A DNA stretch of 64,000 nt from Pseudomonas sp. DTU_2021_1001937_2_SI_NGA_ILE_001 (GTDB taxonomy: Bacteria; Pseudomonadota; Gammaproteobacteria; Pseudomonadales; Pseudomonadaceae), in the NCBI RefSeq assembly GCF_032463525.1, contig NZ_CP135971.1, forward strand, positions 3,348,001 to 3,412,000, given 5' to 3'. A model generated the notes under the pieces. It was not told the DNA's origin, searched no databases, and saw only the letters and a list, made by a program, of their open reading frames with translations. Below, one piece after another: positions 19,537-28,760 of this stretch (position 1 is its first letter; each line of letters begins with the position of its first letter). The position numbers were made by a program, and so were the translations under genes.

Positions 19537-20151
19537 TCAGAGCACGTAGAACCAGATCGCCACGAAGTGCATGAGGCTGCCGGCGATCACGAACAGGTGC
19601 CAGATGCCATGCCAGTGGCGGATGTGGTCGAAGGCGAAGAACAGAATGCCAACGGTGTACAGCACCCCGCCGCCGGCCAGCCAGAAGAACCCGGCGCTGC
19701 CCAGTGAGGCCAGCAACGGCTTGACCGCGACCAGCACCACCCAGCCCATCACCGCGTAGATGATCACCGAAAGAATGCGTGCTTCGGAGCGCGGCTTGAT
19801 TTCCTGCAGGATGCCGATCAGCGCCAGCCCCCACACCACCCCGAACAGGCTCCAGCCCCAGGGGCCGCGCAGCGACACCAGACAGAACGGCGTGTAGCTG
19901 CCGGCGATCATCAGGTAGATGGAAAAGTGGTCGACCTTGCGCATGATGCGTTTCGCGCGCCCGCGCACGCTGTGGTAGACCGTCGAGACGCTGTACAGCG
20001 CCACCAGGCAGACGCCATAGATCGCCACGCTGACGATCTTCCACACGTCCTGTTGCATGCCTGCCAGCACCAGCAGCCAGATGGCGCCGACGGCGGCCAG
20101 CACGGCGCCGACCAGGTGAGTCCAGGCGTTGAATTTCTCTCCGTAGTACAT
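19537..20151 (-). CDS. Hemolysin III / PAQR family membrane protein (YqfA-like)
   Basis: 204 residues with seven predicted transmembrane helices. It starts MYYGEKFNAWTHLVGAVLAAVGA and carries the family His/Ser motifs VSTVYHSVRG and AGSYTPFCL plus FAFDHIRHWHGIWHLFV. Member of the YqfA/hemolysin III group, distantly related to adiponectin-receptor type hydrolases with a zinc site; function in Pseudomonas is not known. The ORF extends to 20262 but I start at 20151, where homology begins. Divergent from the malonate regulator. Confidence 0.88.
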   Translation of the reverse strand: MYYGEKFNAWTHLVGAVLAAVGAIWLLVLAGMQQDVWKIVSVAIYGVCLVALYSVSTVYHSVRGRAKRIMRKVDHFSIYLMIAGSYTPFCLVSLRGPWGWSLFGVVWGLALIGILQEIKPRSEARILSVIIYAVMGWVVLVAVKPLLASLGSAGFFWLAGGGVLYTVGILFFAFDHIRHWHGIWHLFVIAGSLMHFVAIWFYVL

Positions 20152-20294
20152 CGGTGATGTCGACCTTTGTGACCATGGGTAACGCTGGTTATAAGGAATT
20201 TGTGTGACAGAATCAAAGCCCGCGACCCACATCGTGCGGATTTTGTCAGCCGGCTTGGGCACAATCGAAGGCCCGCCCCACCCACGGCCCGGAC

Positions 20295-21218
20295 ATGCAG
20301 ATCGACGACGAACTGACCCTCAAGAAACTGGAAATCTTCCTGGCGTTCATGCGCACCGGCAATCTCAGCCGCGCCGCCGCCGAGCTGCAGACCAGCAACG
20401 TCAGCGTACACCGCGCCATTCACTCCCTGGAAAGCGCGCTGCGCTGCCCGCTGTTCAAGCACGAGGGGCGCAACCTGACACCGCTGGAAAGCGCCTACGT
20501 GCTCGAAGAACATGCCCAGAAGCTGGTGCAGGACGTACTCGGCGCCGTGGAGCAGACCCGCCAGGCCGCTGGCTTCTCGGCGGCGCGCTTTCGCCTGGGG
20601 GCGTTGTATTCGCTGACGGTGCGCACCGTGCCGCAGCTGATCATGGGCCTGAAACTGCGCCGCAGCGAGCTGAACATCGACCTGGTGCTGGGCTCGAACA
20701 TGGACCTGCTGTACAAGCTCAAGAACATGGAAGTGGACGCGATGCTGGTGTCGCTGGACGAGAACGTCAACGACCCGGACTGCGATCACCTGGCGCTGTT
20801 CTCCGACGATATCTTCCTGGCCGTACCCGCCGACTCGGCATTCGCCGGGCATGCCGAAGTGGACCTTGCCGACCTGCGTGAAGAAACCTTCATCACCCTC
20901 ACCCAAGGCTTCGCCACCCATCGCGATGGCATTCGCGTGTTCCAGCAGGCCGGCTTCGAGCCGAAGGTGGCGATGCAGGTCAACGACATCTTCACCCTGC
21001 TGAGCATGGTCAGTTCCGGCGTCGGTTACGCCCTGCTGCCAGGGCGCATCGCTGCCGTATACGAGAACCGCGTGCGCTTGATCCCGCTGCAGGCGCGTTA
21101 CCGCATGCAGCAGGACATCGGCGTGGTGTTCCTCAAGTCCCGCGAGCGCGACCCGAACCTGCTGGCCCTGGTCGCCGAGTGCCGCATGTACGCCAGCCGC
21201 AGCCAAGGCCCGGCTTAG
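20295..21218 (+). CDS. mdcR: LysR-family regulator, probable MdcR of malonate use
   Basis: 307 residues. An N-terminal winged helix-turn-helix (TGNLSRAAAELQTSNVSVHRAIHSLE) is followed by a LysR effector domain. DELTLKKLEIFLAFM matches malonate decarboxylase regulators. It lies at the far (3') end of the convergent mdc-mad gene set rather than divergent from mdcA. By analogy with Klebsiella MdcR it should activate the cluster in response to malonate; no site was confirmed in the sequence. Confidence 0.82.
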   Translation: MQIDDELTLKKLEIFLAFMRTGNLSRAAAELQTSNVSVHRAIHSLESALRCPLFKHEGRNLTPLESAYVLEEHAQKLVQDVLGAVEQTRQAAGFSAARFRLGALYSLTVRTVPQLIMGLKLRRSELNIDLVLGSNMDLLYKLKNMEVDAMLVSLDENVNDPDCDHLALFSDDIFLAVPADSAFAGHAEVDLADLREETFITLTQGFATHRDGIRVFQQAGFEPKVAMQVNDIFTLLSMVSSGVGYALLPGRIAAVYENRVRLIPLQARYRMQQDIGVVFLKSRERDPNLLALVAECRMYASRSQGPA

Positions 21219-21256
21219 CCCCATCAGGCGGCAGGGCCCTTTCACGGGTAAAGCCG

Positions 21257-21345
21257 GTAGGAGCGGCTTTAGCCGCGAATGCGCTAGAAGAATCACTACA
21301 TCTGCTTCGAACATGCGGTCGCTTCGCGGCTGAAGCCGCTCCTAC
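21257..21345. repeat. REP pair (inverted), GGCTTTAGCC arm family
   Basis: Arms GTAGGAGCGGCTTTAGCCGC and complement around a spacer with ACATCTGCTTCGAAC, a slightly diverged version of the common core. It lies between mdcR and the convergent madM end. Confidence 0.85.
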
Positions 21346-21401
21346 CCGGTGTAACCGACGAGTATCGCGGCCACAGACGCTCCGACCGGGTAAGGAAGTC
21401 A

Positions 21402-22166
21402 TCAGCCCACCAGCCCGCGCATGGCGAAATACAGCACCGAAGGTCCCATCAGGCAGCCCAGCGCGGTGTAGAAGGCAGCGGTCAGGCAACCATAAGGCAC
21501 CAGTTTCGGATCGGTGGCCGCCAGGCCGCCGGCCACGCCGCTGGAGGTGCCCATCAGCCCGCCGAAGATCACTGCGCTGCCTGGGTTGTTCAGGCCGATG
21601 AAGGGCGCTACGAACGGGGTGGCGACCATCACCAGAATCGCCTTGATCAACCCGGCGGCAATCGACAGGGCCATGACATCGGAACTGGCACCGATGGCGG
21701 CACCGGTCACCGGGCCGACGATATAGGTCACCGCCCCCGCACCGATGGTGGTCAGGCTCACCGCGTCGGTGTACCCGAAGGCCATGGCCACACCCACCCC
21801 AGCGATGAAGGACGTGCCGATGCCGACGAACAGCGACAGCACACCGGCCACACCCGCGCGTTTGAGTTCACTGACGTTCACCCCGAAGGCCGTGGCCACG
21901 ATCGCCAGGTCACGCAACATGGCGCCGCCCAGCAGGCCGATGCCAGACAACAGCGGCAGGTCGACCACACCTTTCTGCCCGCCAGTCATGGCCCCGCCGA
22001 TATAGGCCAGCACCAGGCCCATCAGAATGGCCACCGCCGAGCCGTGCAGGCGGCCCTTGGTGAAGGTGTTGGAGAACCAGTAGGAGACCCACATGGTGAT
22101 GCCGATGATGGCGAAGCCGCCGACCAGGCCGTAGCCGCTGGCCACTTTCATGAGCGCGTCATGCAT
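21402..22166 (-). CDS. madM: Malonate transporter subunit MadM
   Basis: 254 residues, about eight to nine hydrophobic helices. Together with MadL it carries malonate into the cell. GLVGGFAIIGITMWVSYWFSN and the GG-rich TGGQKGVVDLPLLSGIGLLGGAMLRD match MadM. The ATG at 22166 is 5 bp after the madL stop. It is the last gene of the mdc transcript on the minus strand. Confidence 0.93.
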   Translation of the reverse strand: MHDALMKVASGYGLVGGFAIIGITMWVSYWFSNTFTKGRLHGSAVAILMGLVLAYIGGAMTGGQKGVVDLPLLSGIGLLGGAMLRDLAIVATAFGVNVSELKRAGVAGVLSLFVGIGTSFIAGVGVAMAFGYTDAVSLTTIGAGAVTYIVGPVTGAAIGASSDVMALSIAAGLIKAILVMVATPFVAPFIGLNNPGSAVIFGGLMGTSSGVAGGLAATDPKLVPYGCLTAAFYTALGCLMGPSVLYFAMRGLVG

Positions 22167-22171
22167 ACCGG

Positions 22172-22570
22172 TCACCCCGCAGTCTTGCTGGGAGCCACGG
22201 CTTGCGGCTCGCTGGAACGGCTGTTCATGCGGTTGAGCACCGGCACCAGGGCAAAGGCCACGACCACCGCCAGGGTTCCGGCGAGCATCGCCATGGGGCC
22301 GCCCTTGAGGGCACCGTAGACGTTCTGCTGGGCCGCCATGGCCACCACGATAGGGATATACACCGCGCTCCAGAACTCCACGCCCTGTTCGGACTTGGCG
22401 TTGAGTACGCCACGTTTGCTCAGGTAGCTGCCCAGGCCGATCAGCAGCAGCATCGCGATGCCGACACCGCCGACGTTGGCCGGTACGCCGATGAGTTTGC
22501 CAAGGACCTCGCCGATGAAAATGCCGGCCAGGGTACAGAACGCCAGAAACGCCACACCATAGATAATCAT
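22172..22570 (-). CDS. madL: Malonate transporter subunit MadL
   Basis: 132 residues, four hydrophobic helices with IFIGEVLGKLIGVPANVGGVG and QQNVYGALKGGPMAMLAG, the typical small subunit of the MadLM transporter. A GAGGA site lies upstream. A 73-bp gap separates it from mdcH, so it may also have its own start signal. Confidence 0.93.
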   Translation of the reverse strand: MIIYGVAFLAFCTLAGIFIGEVLGKLIGVPANVGGVGIAMLLLIGLGSYLSKRGVLNAKSEQGVEFWSAVYIPIVVAMAAQQNVYGALKGGPMAMLAGTLAVVVAFALVPVLNRMNSRSSEPQAVAPSKTAG

Positions 22571-22643
22571 TGTTGTTATTCCTCAATTGCTTTGCCGAAG
22601 TTGTTGTTCTTGTGCTTCTTAGCAGTCGCTTGCGGATTTCATC

Positions 22644-23570
22644 TCATGGGTGGCGGCTTCCCTCCTCTCGCGATAACGCGATCAGGCTGTCCAGGCGGGC
22701 GCCGTCGAAGGCGGTCAGCGTGGCCCGTTGCAGAATCTTGCGACCCAGGCCGGTGAGCACCGCCCCTGGCGGCATCTCGATCTGTAGCGTGACGCCCCGC
22801 TCGTGGGCGGTTTCCACGGTGCTGCGCCAGTCGATGACCCGGCACATGTTGAAGGCCAGGTCGTCGCGCAGCCGCTCGGGCTGCACCACCGGCCGGGCCG
22901 TGGTGCCGCTCAGGTAGCGCAGCCGTGGCATACGCACCTCGACCGCGGCGAAAGCCTCGGCCAGCTGCCGCGCCGGGGCGTCGAGCAGCGCGCAATGCGA
23001 CGGCACGCTGACCGCCAGGCGCTTGGTGCCGCTGGCGCCAGCGGCCTTGGCGAGCGTCGCCACCTGCTGCATCGCGGCATCGCTACCGGCGATCACCATC
23101 TGCCGCTCGGCATTGATATTGGCCAGGTACACCGGCCCCTCGGCCTTGGCCAGCAGCGCCTCGACCTCGTGTTGCTCCAGGCCGAGGATCGCGGTCATGC
23201 CGTAACCCTCGGGATAGGCGTCCTGCATCAACTGACCACGCAGCGCCACCAGACGCAGGGCGTCGTCGAAATCCACAGCCTCGGCGACCACGGCCGCCGG
23301 GTAGGCGCCGATGGACAATCCGGCCACGAATTCCGGGGTACAGCCCTGCTCACGCAGCAGCCGGGCCGCTGCCACCCCGGCGATCAGCAGGCACAGCTGC
23401 ACGGCACGGGTGCCGCGCAACGCCACTTCGCTGTCCAGCGCCAGAGCGTCCTCGCCCAGCACCGCACTGGCCTGCGCCAGGGTGTCGCGCACCACACCCG
23501 CGTCGGGCAGCCGATGCAGCAGGCCGGGCTTCTGCGCGCCCTGGCCGGGGAACACCCACAGGCTGCTCAT
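22644..23570 (-). CDS. mdcH: Malonate decarboxylase epsilon subunit (malonyl transferase)
   Basis: 308 residues. Malonyl-CoA:ACP transacylase fold that primes or recharges the MdcC acyl carrier with malonate. FPGQGAQKPG at the N-terminus and the active-site GLSIGAYPAAV (GxSxG) are visible, and SVPSHCALLDAPA holds the second catalytic His. ATGA overlap with mdcG. It completes the biotin-independent mdc pathway. Confidence 0.93.
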   Translation of the reverse strand: MSSLWVFPGQGAQKPGLLHRLPDAGVVRDTLAQASAVLGEDALALDSEVALRGTRAVQLCLLIAGVAAARLLREQGCTPEFVAGLSIGAYPAAVVAEAVDFDDALRLVALRGQLMQDAYPEGYGMTAILGLEQHEVEALLAKAEGPVYLANINAERQMVIAGSDAAMQQVATLAKAAGASGTKRLAVSVPSHCALLDAPARQLAEAFAAVEVRMPRLRYLSGTTARPVVQPERLRDDLAFNMCRVIDWRSTVETAHERGVTLQIEMPPGAVLTGLGRKILQRATLTAFDGARLDSLIALSREEGSRHP

Positions 23571-24175
23571 GCACAGGCCTCCAGCGGTTGCCAAGGATTG
23601 CTGACCAGACGCGCGCCGTGGTCGGTCTTGAGCATCACCTGCCGCGCCGTACCGGCCCATTCGCGCAGCGCCAGGCCACCGGTAGGCAGTTGCAGCTGGA
23701 CGTCGACCCGGCATGCCGCCCGCTCCAGCTCGGCGACCAGTTCGGCGGCCCAACCCCGCGACAGGTGCTGCGGGGTGCGCAGGATCAGGTCCAGGTCGCT
23801 GCCCTGGTGCAACACGGTGAGGCCGGTCGCCAGTTGGTAACCGGCGCTGCCACCCACCCCCCAGACCAGGCCCAGGGCATCGAACAGCGGGCGCAACTGG
23901 CGCAGCGCCTGCAAGGCCGGCCAGTCACCTTCGGCCTCGACACTGGCCAGTTGCTCCGGGCTGACCCGGCGCCGGATGGCCGCACGCGGCAGGCCAGCAG
24001 CATAGCGCTGGTCGCGGCGCGGCCCACGAATGCCCACCGCCACCAGGTCGGCCGCCAGCGCCTCGCGGCGCACCACCACCGGCTGGCCCTGCTCCAGCAC
24101 CGCGTGCACCCAGGCGGGCGCAGCGTCGAGCCGGGGCATGCCCCAGAGCAGGTCGTGCGGCAGTGGGCCGTGCAT
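23567..24175 (-). CDS. mdcG: Phosphoribosyl-dephospho-CoA transferase
   Basis: 202 residues. Transfers 2'-(5''-phosphoribosyl)-3'-dephospho-CoA to the Ser of MdcC, making the holo acyl carrier. PLPHDLLWGM near the start and GVGGSAGYQLATG with QGSDLDLILR (nucleotidyltransferase-like Asp pair) fit MdcG/CitX-type enzymes. The ATG at 24175 shares a base with the mdcE stop (TAATG); a GTG at 24181 is also possible. Confidence 0.92.
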   Translation of the reverse strand: MHGPLPHDLLWGMPRLDAAPAWVHAVLEQGQPVVVRREALAADLVAVGIRGPRRDQRYAAGLPRAAIRRRVSPEQLASVEAEGDWPALQALRQLRPLFDALGLVWGVGGSAGYQLATGLTVLHQGSDLDLILRTPQHLSRGWAAELVAELERAACRVDVQLQLPTGGLALREWAGTARQVMLKTDHGARLVSNPWQPLEACA

Positions 24176-24975
24176 TACCACTGCTCCCGCAGCAGTTCCC
24201 GGACCCTGGTCGAGGCGGCGCGATGGGCAGCGCCGAGGCGACCGCGCAAATCAGTGCCGCTGCGCCGCACATCTTCGATGGCCGACGCCAGCACTTGGCA
24301 CACCTGGGCCAGGTCCTGTGCCTGAGGCCGGTCGATCTGCGTAACGCTGAGGGTTTCCCAGAGCAGGCCCAGGCTGGCGTAGCTGTCGATGTCGTAGGCC
24401 ATGGGCGGAATGCGGGCGGCGAACGTCTCCAGTTCCTCGACGCTGCGCAGGGTCACCCGCGCCGCCGAGGCCTTGCCCATGGCGTGCACCATGACACCGG
24501 GATCACGCAGGGCGATCAGGCGGTTGGCCTGGTAACCGTGGGCCAGGAAGGCCCCGGACATTGCCTTGCCGACCAGCAGACCGATGACCGGGTGACCGGC
24601 CAGGCGCGCCCGTGCATAGCTGTCTACCGCACCGGCCAGCGCCTGGTGGATGCCCAGCGCTTCCTCGCGGCGGCCATAGGCCTGGCTGGGCACGTCGACA
24701 ATCGCCACCAGAGCGCGCTTTTCGGCCTGGTCGCGGTCCAGCTCGATGGCCTGATCCACGGCCTTGGCCAGTCCCCAGCCTTCCAGCAGCCCGACCTCGC
24801 CCTGACGGGCGCGGGGGAACGGGTTGCCGCTGTCCGGGATGACCGCCAGGAAACGTACCGAGACCTCGCCCAGCCGGCCATCAGCGGCCAGCACCGAAGC
24901 CGGCAGGCCGTCGATGCGCGGCGCGCCGTCGGTCAGGGCGGCGAACCAGTTTTCACCACGTTGCGAGGCGCTCAT
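24175..24975 (-). CDS. mdcE: Malonate decarboxylase gamma subunit
   Basis: 266 residues, crotonase-like carboxyltransferase fold. With MdcD it decarboxylates malonyl-S-ACP to acetyl-S-ACP and CO2. FLAVIPDSGNPFPRARQGEVGL, VGKAMSGAFLAHG and HAMGKASAARVT follow the family. ATGA overlap with mdcD. Confidence 0.93.
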   Translation of the reverse strand: MSASQRGENWFAALTDGAPRIDGLPASVLAADGRLGEVSVRFLAVIPDSGNPFPRARQGEVGLLEGWGLAKAVDQAIELDRDQAEKRALVAIVDVPSQAYGRREEALGIHQALAGAVDSYARARLAGHPVIGLLVGKAMSGAFLAHGYQANRLIALRDPGVMVHAMGKASAARVTLRSVEELETFAARIPPMAYDIDSYASLGLLWETLSVTQIDRPQAQDLAQVCQVLASAIEDVRRSGTDLRGRLGAAHRAASTRVRELLREQW

Positions 24976-25823
24976 GGGCGGGCTCCTGTGTAGAGGTTGC
25001 GCACGGTCTGCGGGGCGATCTGCGGCGTGGTGTCCAGCTCGGCGAGCTTGCCCAGGTAAGCCTCGTAGTCACCGCTGCGGTGCCGGGCGGGTACGCCCTG
25101 CTGCAGCCAGCCGGCCACCTGCTGACGGATCGCCGCGCTGTCGTCGGCGGCAAAACCGTCCACCAGGCCACTGGCGAAACGCTGCTCACCGCCTGTCAGG
25201 CTCCAGATGAAAGGCCGGTCGCGGGAGTCGTATTCCTCGATGCCGGCTTCCTGCTCGATCACTTGCGGGCCGTTGAGGCCCAGGCGCGCTTCACGGGTCA
25301 CCAGCAGGTAGCTGCACAGCCCGGCGGCGATGGACATGCCGCCAAAGCAGCCGACGCTGCCGGCAATCACCCCGATCACCGGCTGGAACTGGCGCAGGTC
25401 GACGATCGCCGCCTGGATCTCGGCAATCGCTGCCAGGCCCAGGTTGGCCTCCTGCAGGCGCACGCCACCAGTCTCCAGCAGCAGAATCGCGGCGGTGGGG
25501 ATGCCGCAGCGGTTGTCTTCGGCCGCCAGCTCCAGGGCACCGGCCATCTTGGCTCCGCCCACTTCACCCATGCTGCCGCCCTGGAAGGCGCCTTCGATGG
25601 CGGCGATCACCACCGGGCGACCGTCCAGGGTGCCCTTGCCGACCACCACACCGTCGTCGGCTTGCGGCACCACACCCTGCTGCGGCAGCCAGGGTGAGAT
25701 CACGCGCTGGAAGGGGTCGAGCAGTTCACGAAAGCTGCCGGCATCCAGCAGCGCCTTGGCCCGCTGCCGCGCACCGAGTTCGATGAAGCTCTGCTGGTTG
25801 AGCAAACGTGCGGTATCAGTCAT
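24972..25823 (-). CDS. mdcD: Malonate decarboxylase beta subunit
   Basis: 283 residues, carboxyltransferase half partner of MdcE. SFIELGARQRAKALLDAGSF, VIAAIEGAFQGGSMGEVGGAK and ETGGVRLQEANLGLAAI are typical. Overlaps mdcC by 8 bp and mdcE by 4 bp, which suggests coupled translation of the catalytic subunits. Confidence 0.94.
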   Translation of the reverse strand: MTDTARLLNQQSFIELGARQRAKALLDAGSFRELLDPFQRVISPWLPQQGVVPQADDGVVVGKGTLDGRPVVIAAIEGAFQGGSMGEVGGAKMAGALELAAEDNRCGIPTAAILLLETGGVRLQEANLGLAAIAEIQAAIVDLRQFQPVIGVIAGSVGCFGGMSIAAGLCSYLLVTREARLGLNGPQVIEQEAGIEEYDSRDRPFIWSLTGGEQRFASGLVDGFAADDSAAIRQQVAGWLQQGVPARHRSGDYEAYLGKLAELDTTPQIAPQTVRNLYTGARP

Positions 25824-26115
25824 GGCCGACCTCCTCGAAGCCTTGTTCCAGGCGCAGGCGCACCACCCCCGGCGTGGCGCCGAAGTCGTGGATATCGATG
25901 TTCAGCGCCGCCGGGGTCTGGCCGTCGAACATGCGCTCGAACAGGTGCTGCCAACGCGATGCGGCGCCGCTGACCGAAGTCACCACGCGGATCGCCAGCT
26001 TGCCCGGCTGACCCGGTTCGATCAGCACTTCCAGGTCACCGGAGCCGACACAGCCGACCAGCGCCCGGCCACGGGGCGGTTGTCCGGCGGGAAATTCGAA
26101 TTGCAGGGTTTCCAT
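25816..26115 (-). CDS. mdcC: Malonate decarboxylase acyl carrier protein (delta subunit)
   Basis: 99 residues. Carries malonate and acetate on a phosphoribosyl-dephospho-CoA group. The attachment Ser is Ser25 in VGSGDLEVLIEP, the same place as in the Klebsiella protein. It lies 2 bp after mdcB, the gene for the synthase that makes the prosthetic group. Confidence 0.93.
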   Translation of the reverse strand: METLQFEFPAGQPPRGRALVGCVGSGDLEVLIEPGQPGKLAIRVVTSVSGAASRWQHLFERMFDGQTPAALNIDIHDFGATPGVVRLRLEQGFEEVGHD

Positions 26116-26117
26116 GC

Positions 26118-26993
26118 TCAGATACTCCTCGAAACGTGGCCGAGCGCAGGCTCCAGGCCATCGATGAACAGACAGGCGGCCAACAGGTCGGCGGCGCCGC
26201 CCGGTGAGGCATTCAGGCCCACCAGCTCACGGTCCAATGCCTGCAACTGACGACGCCCGGCCAGGCTGGCGCTGCCACCGGCCTCCAGGACACGCCGTGC
26301 GCCCTGCTGCATGGCCTGCAGCCCTTCTGGCCCGGCGCGGTGCAGCACGCAGGTGTCGTCCAGGGTGGTCATGATCGCCAACAGCGCATCCAACCGGGCG
26401 TTCTGCTCGCCGCTGCCTTGGGCGCGGCTGCGGCGCAGTTGCGGCAGGCCCTGGCCGGTCACTGCCGGAAAGCCCCGTTGCGCCTGTTCGCGAGCGCCAC
26501 CGCTGCCGTAGCGCTGCGCCACCGCGCGGCCATGGCTGGGCGCCGAATCGGCGTGAGGGTCGTCGATCAACGCCAGTTGCGCGGCGCGGCGGCACACGCC
26601 GGAGGCCGAGCCGTCGGCGGGGTCCAGCGCCGCACCCGCCACCAGCAGGCCCAAGGCCCAGATCGCCCCGCGATGCGTGTTCACGCCGCCGGTGGTGCGC
26701 AGCATGTCGGCTTCGCCTTCACGGCCCAGACGCCCCAGGGTTTCCCGCAGGGTCCGGTCGATGGCGCCGCGCCGCACAGCGGCTTCGGCCATCTGCTGGA
26801 AGGCTGGCCACAGCGACAGCGCCGAGGCCTGCATCAGCCCCAGGTGCATGTCGTGGTGGGCACCACTGCTGCGTCGGTCGACCAGCGCCGGCTTGGGCGA
26901 CAGTTCGGCTTCGTCGATCAGCGCGGCGACGGCCAGGTCGGCCAGCTGATCGGCCCGCGACAGCTCGGCCCGATGAATCGGCAAGGCGTTCAT
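26118..26993 (-). CDS. mdcB: Triphosphoribosyl-dephospho-CoA synthase
   Basis: 291 residues. Makes the 2'-(5''-triphosphoribosyl)-3'-dephospho-CoA precursor from ATP and dephospho-Co[40 protein letters not shown] and [10 protein letters not shown] are CitG/MdcB motifs. I chose ATG 26993, which overlaps the mdcA stop (ATGA), over the longer ORF. Confidence 0.93.
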   Translation of the reverse strand: MNALPIHRAELSRADQLADLAVAALIDEAELSPKPALVDRRSSGAHHDMHLGLMQASALSLWPAFQQMAEAAVRRGAIDRTLRETLGRLGREGEADMLRTTGGVNTHRGAIWALGLLVAGAALDPADGSASGVCRRAAQLALIDDPHADSAPSHGRAVAQRYGSGGAREQAQRGFPAVTGQGLPQLRRSRAQGSGEQNARLDALLAIMTTLDDTCVLHRAGPEGLQAMQQGARRVLEAGGSASLAGRRQLQALDRELVGLNASPGGAADLLAACLFIDGLEPALGHVSRSI

Positions 26994-28669
26994 CACCAGC
27001 TCCTGAATTTGGCAGGCGGGTTGTACAGGCCGCCGGACCATTCGACCAGGTCGGCGATGCTCTTGGCCGCCAGCAGCTCGCGGCTGGCGTCGGTGCGGCG
27101 AATGCCAAGGTCTTCGGGCAGTGCGATCAGCCCTTCACGACGCAACCGTGCGGTCTCTTTCGGGTCGTGGCGCAGGCCAATGGCGGTGACCCCGGCCACC
27201 GCAGCGATCATCGCGCGGCGCTCTTCCAGGCTGCGCGCGCGGTACAGGTAGGCGATGCCTTCTTCGGTGAGCAGGTGGGTGACGTCGTCGCCGTAGATCA
27301 TGATCGGCGCCAGCGGCATGCCGCTCTTCTTCGCCACTTCCACGGCGTCCAGGGTGTCGACGAAGGTCGGTTTGCCGCCCTCCTGGAAGGTCTCGACCAT
27401 CTGCACCACCAGTTTCTTGCCGCGCTCCAGGTAGGCCGCCGGGCCGTCGCCGGTGGCGGTGCGCATGTCCAGCCAGGCCGGGGTGCCGTGACGGCGGCCA
27501 CGCGGGTCATGGCCCATGTTCGGCGCGCCGCCGAAGCCGGCCAGGCGGCCCCGGGTGACGGTGGAGGAATGGCCATCGCCATCGACCTGCAGGGTGGCGC
27601 CGATGAACAGGTCCACGGCGTACTGCCCGGCCAGCTGGCAGAGCTGGCGGTTGGAACGCAGCGAGCCGTCGCGGCCGGTGAAGAACACGTCGGGGCGCGC
27701 CGCCACGTAGTTCTCCATGCCCAGTTCGGTGCCGAAGCAGTGCACGCTCTGCACCCAGCCGCTCTCGATGGCGGGAATGAGGGTGGGGTGCGGGTTGAGG
27801 GTCCAGTTGCGGCAGATCTTGCCTTTCAGCCCCAGGGACTCGCCGTAGGTGGGCAAAATCAGCTCGATGGCCGCGGTGTTGAAGCCGATACCGTGGTTGA
27901 GCGACTGGACGTCGTGTTTCTCGTAGATGCCACGAATCGCCATCATCGCCATCAGCACATGCACCGGCTTGATGTGCCGCGGATCGCGGGTGAACAGCGG
28001 CTCGATGTAGAACGGCTTGTCGGCGACCACCACGAAGTCGACCCAGGAGGCCGGGATGTCGACACGCGGCAGGTCGCTGACGTCATCCACCAGCTGGTTG
28101 ACCTGGACGATGACGATGCCGTCGCTGAACGCCGCCGGCTCGATCAGTGCCGGGCTGTCTTCGGTGCTGGGGCCGGTGTAGATGTTGCCGGCGCGGTCGG
28201 CCATGAAGCCGGCCGAAAGCACCACGTTGGGGATCAGGTCCACCACCAGGCGCGAGTAGAGTTCGATGTAGGTGTGGATGGCGCCGATTTCCAGCAGCCC
28301 GTCTTCCAGCAACTGGCTGATGCGCAGGCTCTGGGTACCGGCGAAGGAGAAGTCCAGCTTGCGGGCGATACCGCGCTCGAAGAGATCCAGGTGCTCGGAA
28401 CGGCCGACGCTGGGCATGATCATGTGCAGGTCGTGGACCTTGCCGGGGTCGACCTTGACCAGCGAACGGGAGAGGAAGTCGGCCTGCTTCTGGTTGTTGC
28501 CCTCCAGCACCACCCGATCGCCGGGCACCAGCAGCGCCTGCAACGCAGCGACGATGTTCTCGGTGGGAATCACCACACCATCGGCCAAGGGCCGGACCTG
28601 GTCCAGGCGTCGCTGTTTCTCGCTGCGACGCCGCGACCAGCGCGCGTCGGGGTTATTTATCGTTGTCAT
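26993..28669 (-). CDS. mdcA: Malonate decarboxylase alpha subunit (acetyl-S-ACP:malonate ACP transferase)
   Basis: 558 residues, CoA-transferase family. Swaps acetate for malonate on Mdc[13 protein letters not shown] at the N-terminus, [14 protein letters not shown], and [41 protein letters not shown] follow MdcA. I chose ATG 28669 after GGAG rather than the in-frame ATG at 28729. First gene of the mdcABCDEGH-madLM set; its promoter should lie in the 91 bp up to the sulfotransferase stop. Confidence 0.95.
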   Translation of the reverse strand: MTTINNPDARWSRRRSEKQRRLDQVRPLADGVVIPTENIVAALQALLVPGDRVVLEGNNQKQADFLSRSLVKVDPGKVHDLHMIMPSVGRSEHLDLFERGIARKLDFSFAGTQSLRISQLLEDGLLEIGAIHTYIELYSRLVVDLIPNVVLSAGFMADRAGNIYTGPSTEDSPALIEPAAFSDGIVIVQVNQLVDDVSDLPRVDIPASWVDFVVVADKPFYIEPLFTRDPRHIKPVHVLMAMMAIRGIYEKHDVQSLNHGIGFNTAAIELILPTYGESLGLKGKICRNWTLNPHPTLIPAIESGWVQSVHCFGTELGMENYVAARPDVFFTGRDGSLRSNRQLCQLAGQYAVDLFIGATLQVDGDGHSSTVTRGRLAGFGGAPNMGHDPRGRRHGTPAWLDMRTATGDGPAAYLERGKKLVVQMVETFQEGGKPTFVDTLDAVEVAKKSGMPLAPIMIYGDDVTHLLTEEGIAYLYRARSLEERRAMIAAVAGVTAIGLRHDPKETARLRREGLIALPEDLGIRRTDASRELLAAKSIADLVEWSGGLYNPPAKFRSW

Positions 28670-28760
28670 GGTCACTCCACGAGGTTCGCTGTCGTGGGTC
28701 ACCTTAGAAGCCGCCGGGCCAGGCATCAATCAAGCTGGGCGGCGGATCGTTACGCTGAAG

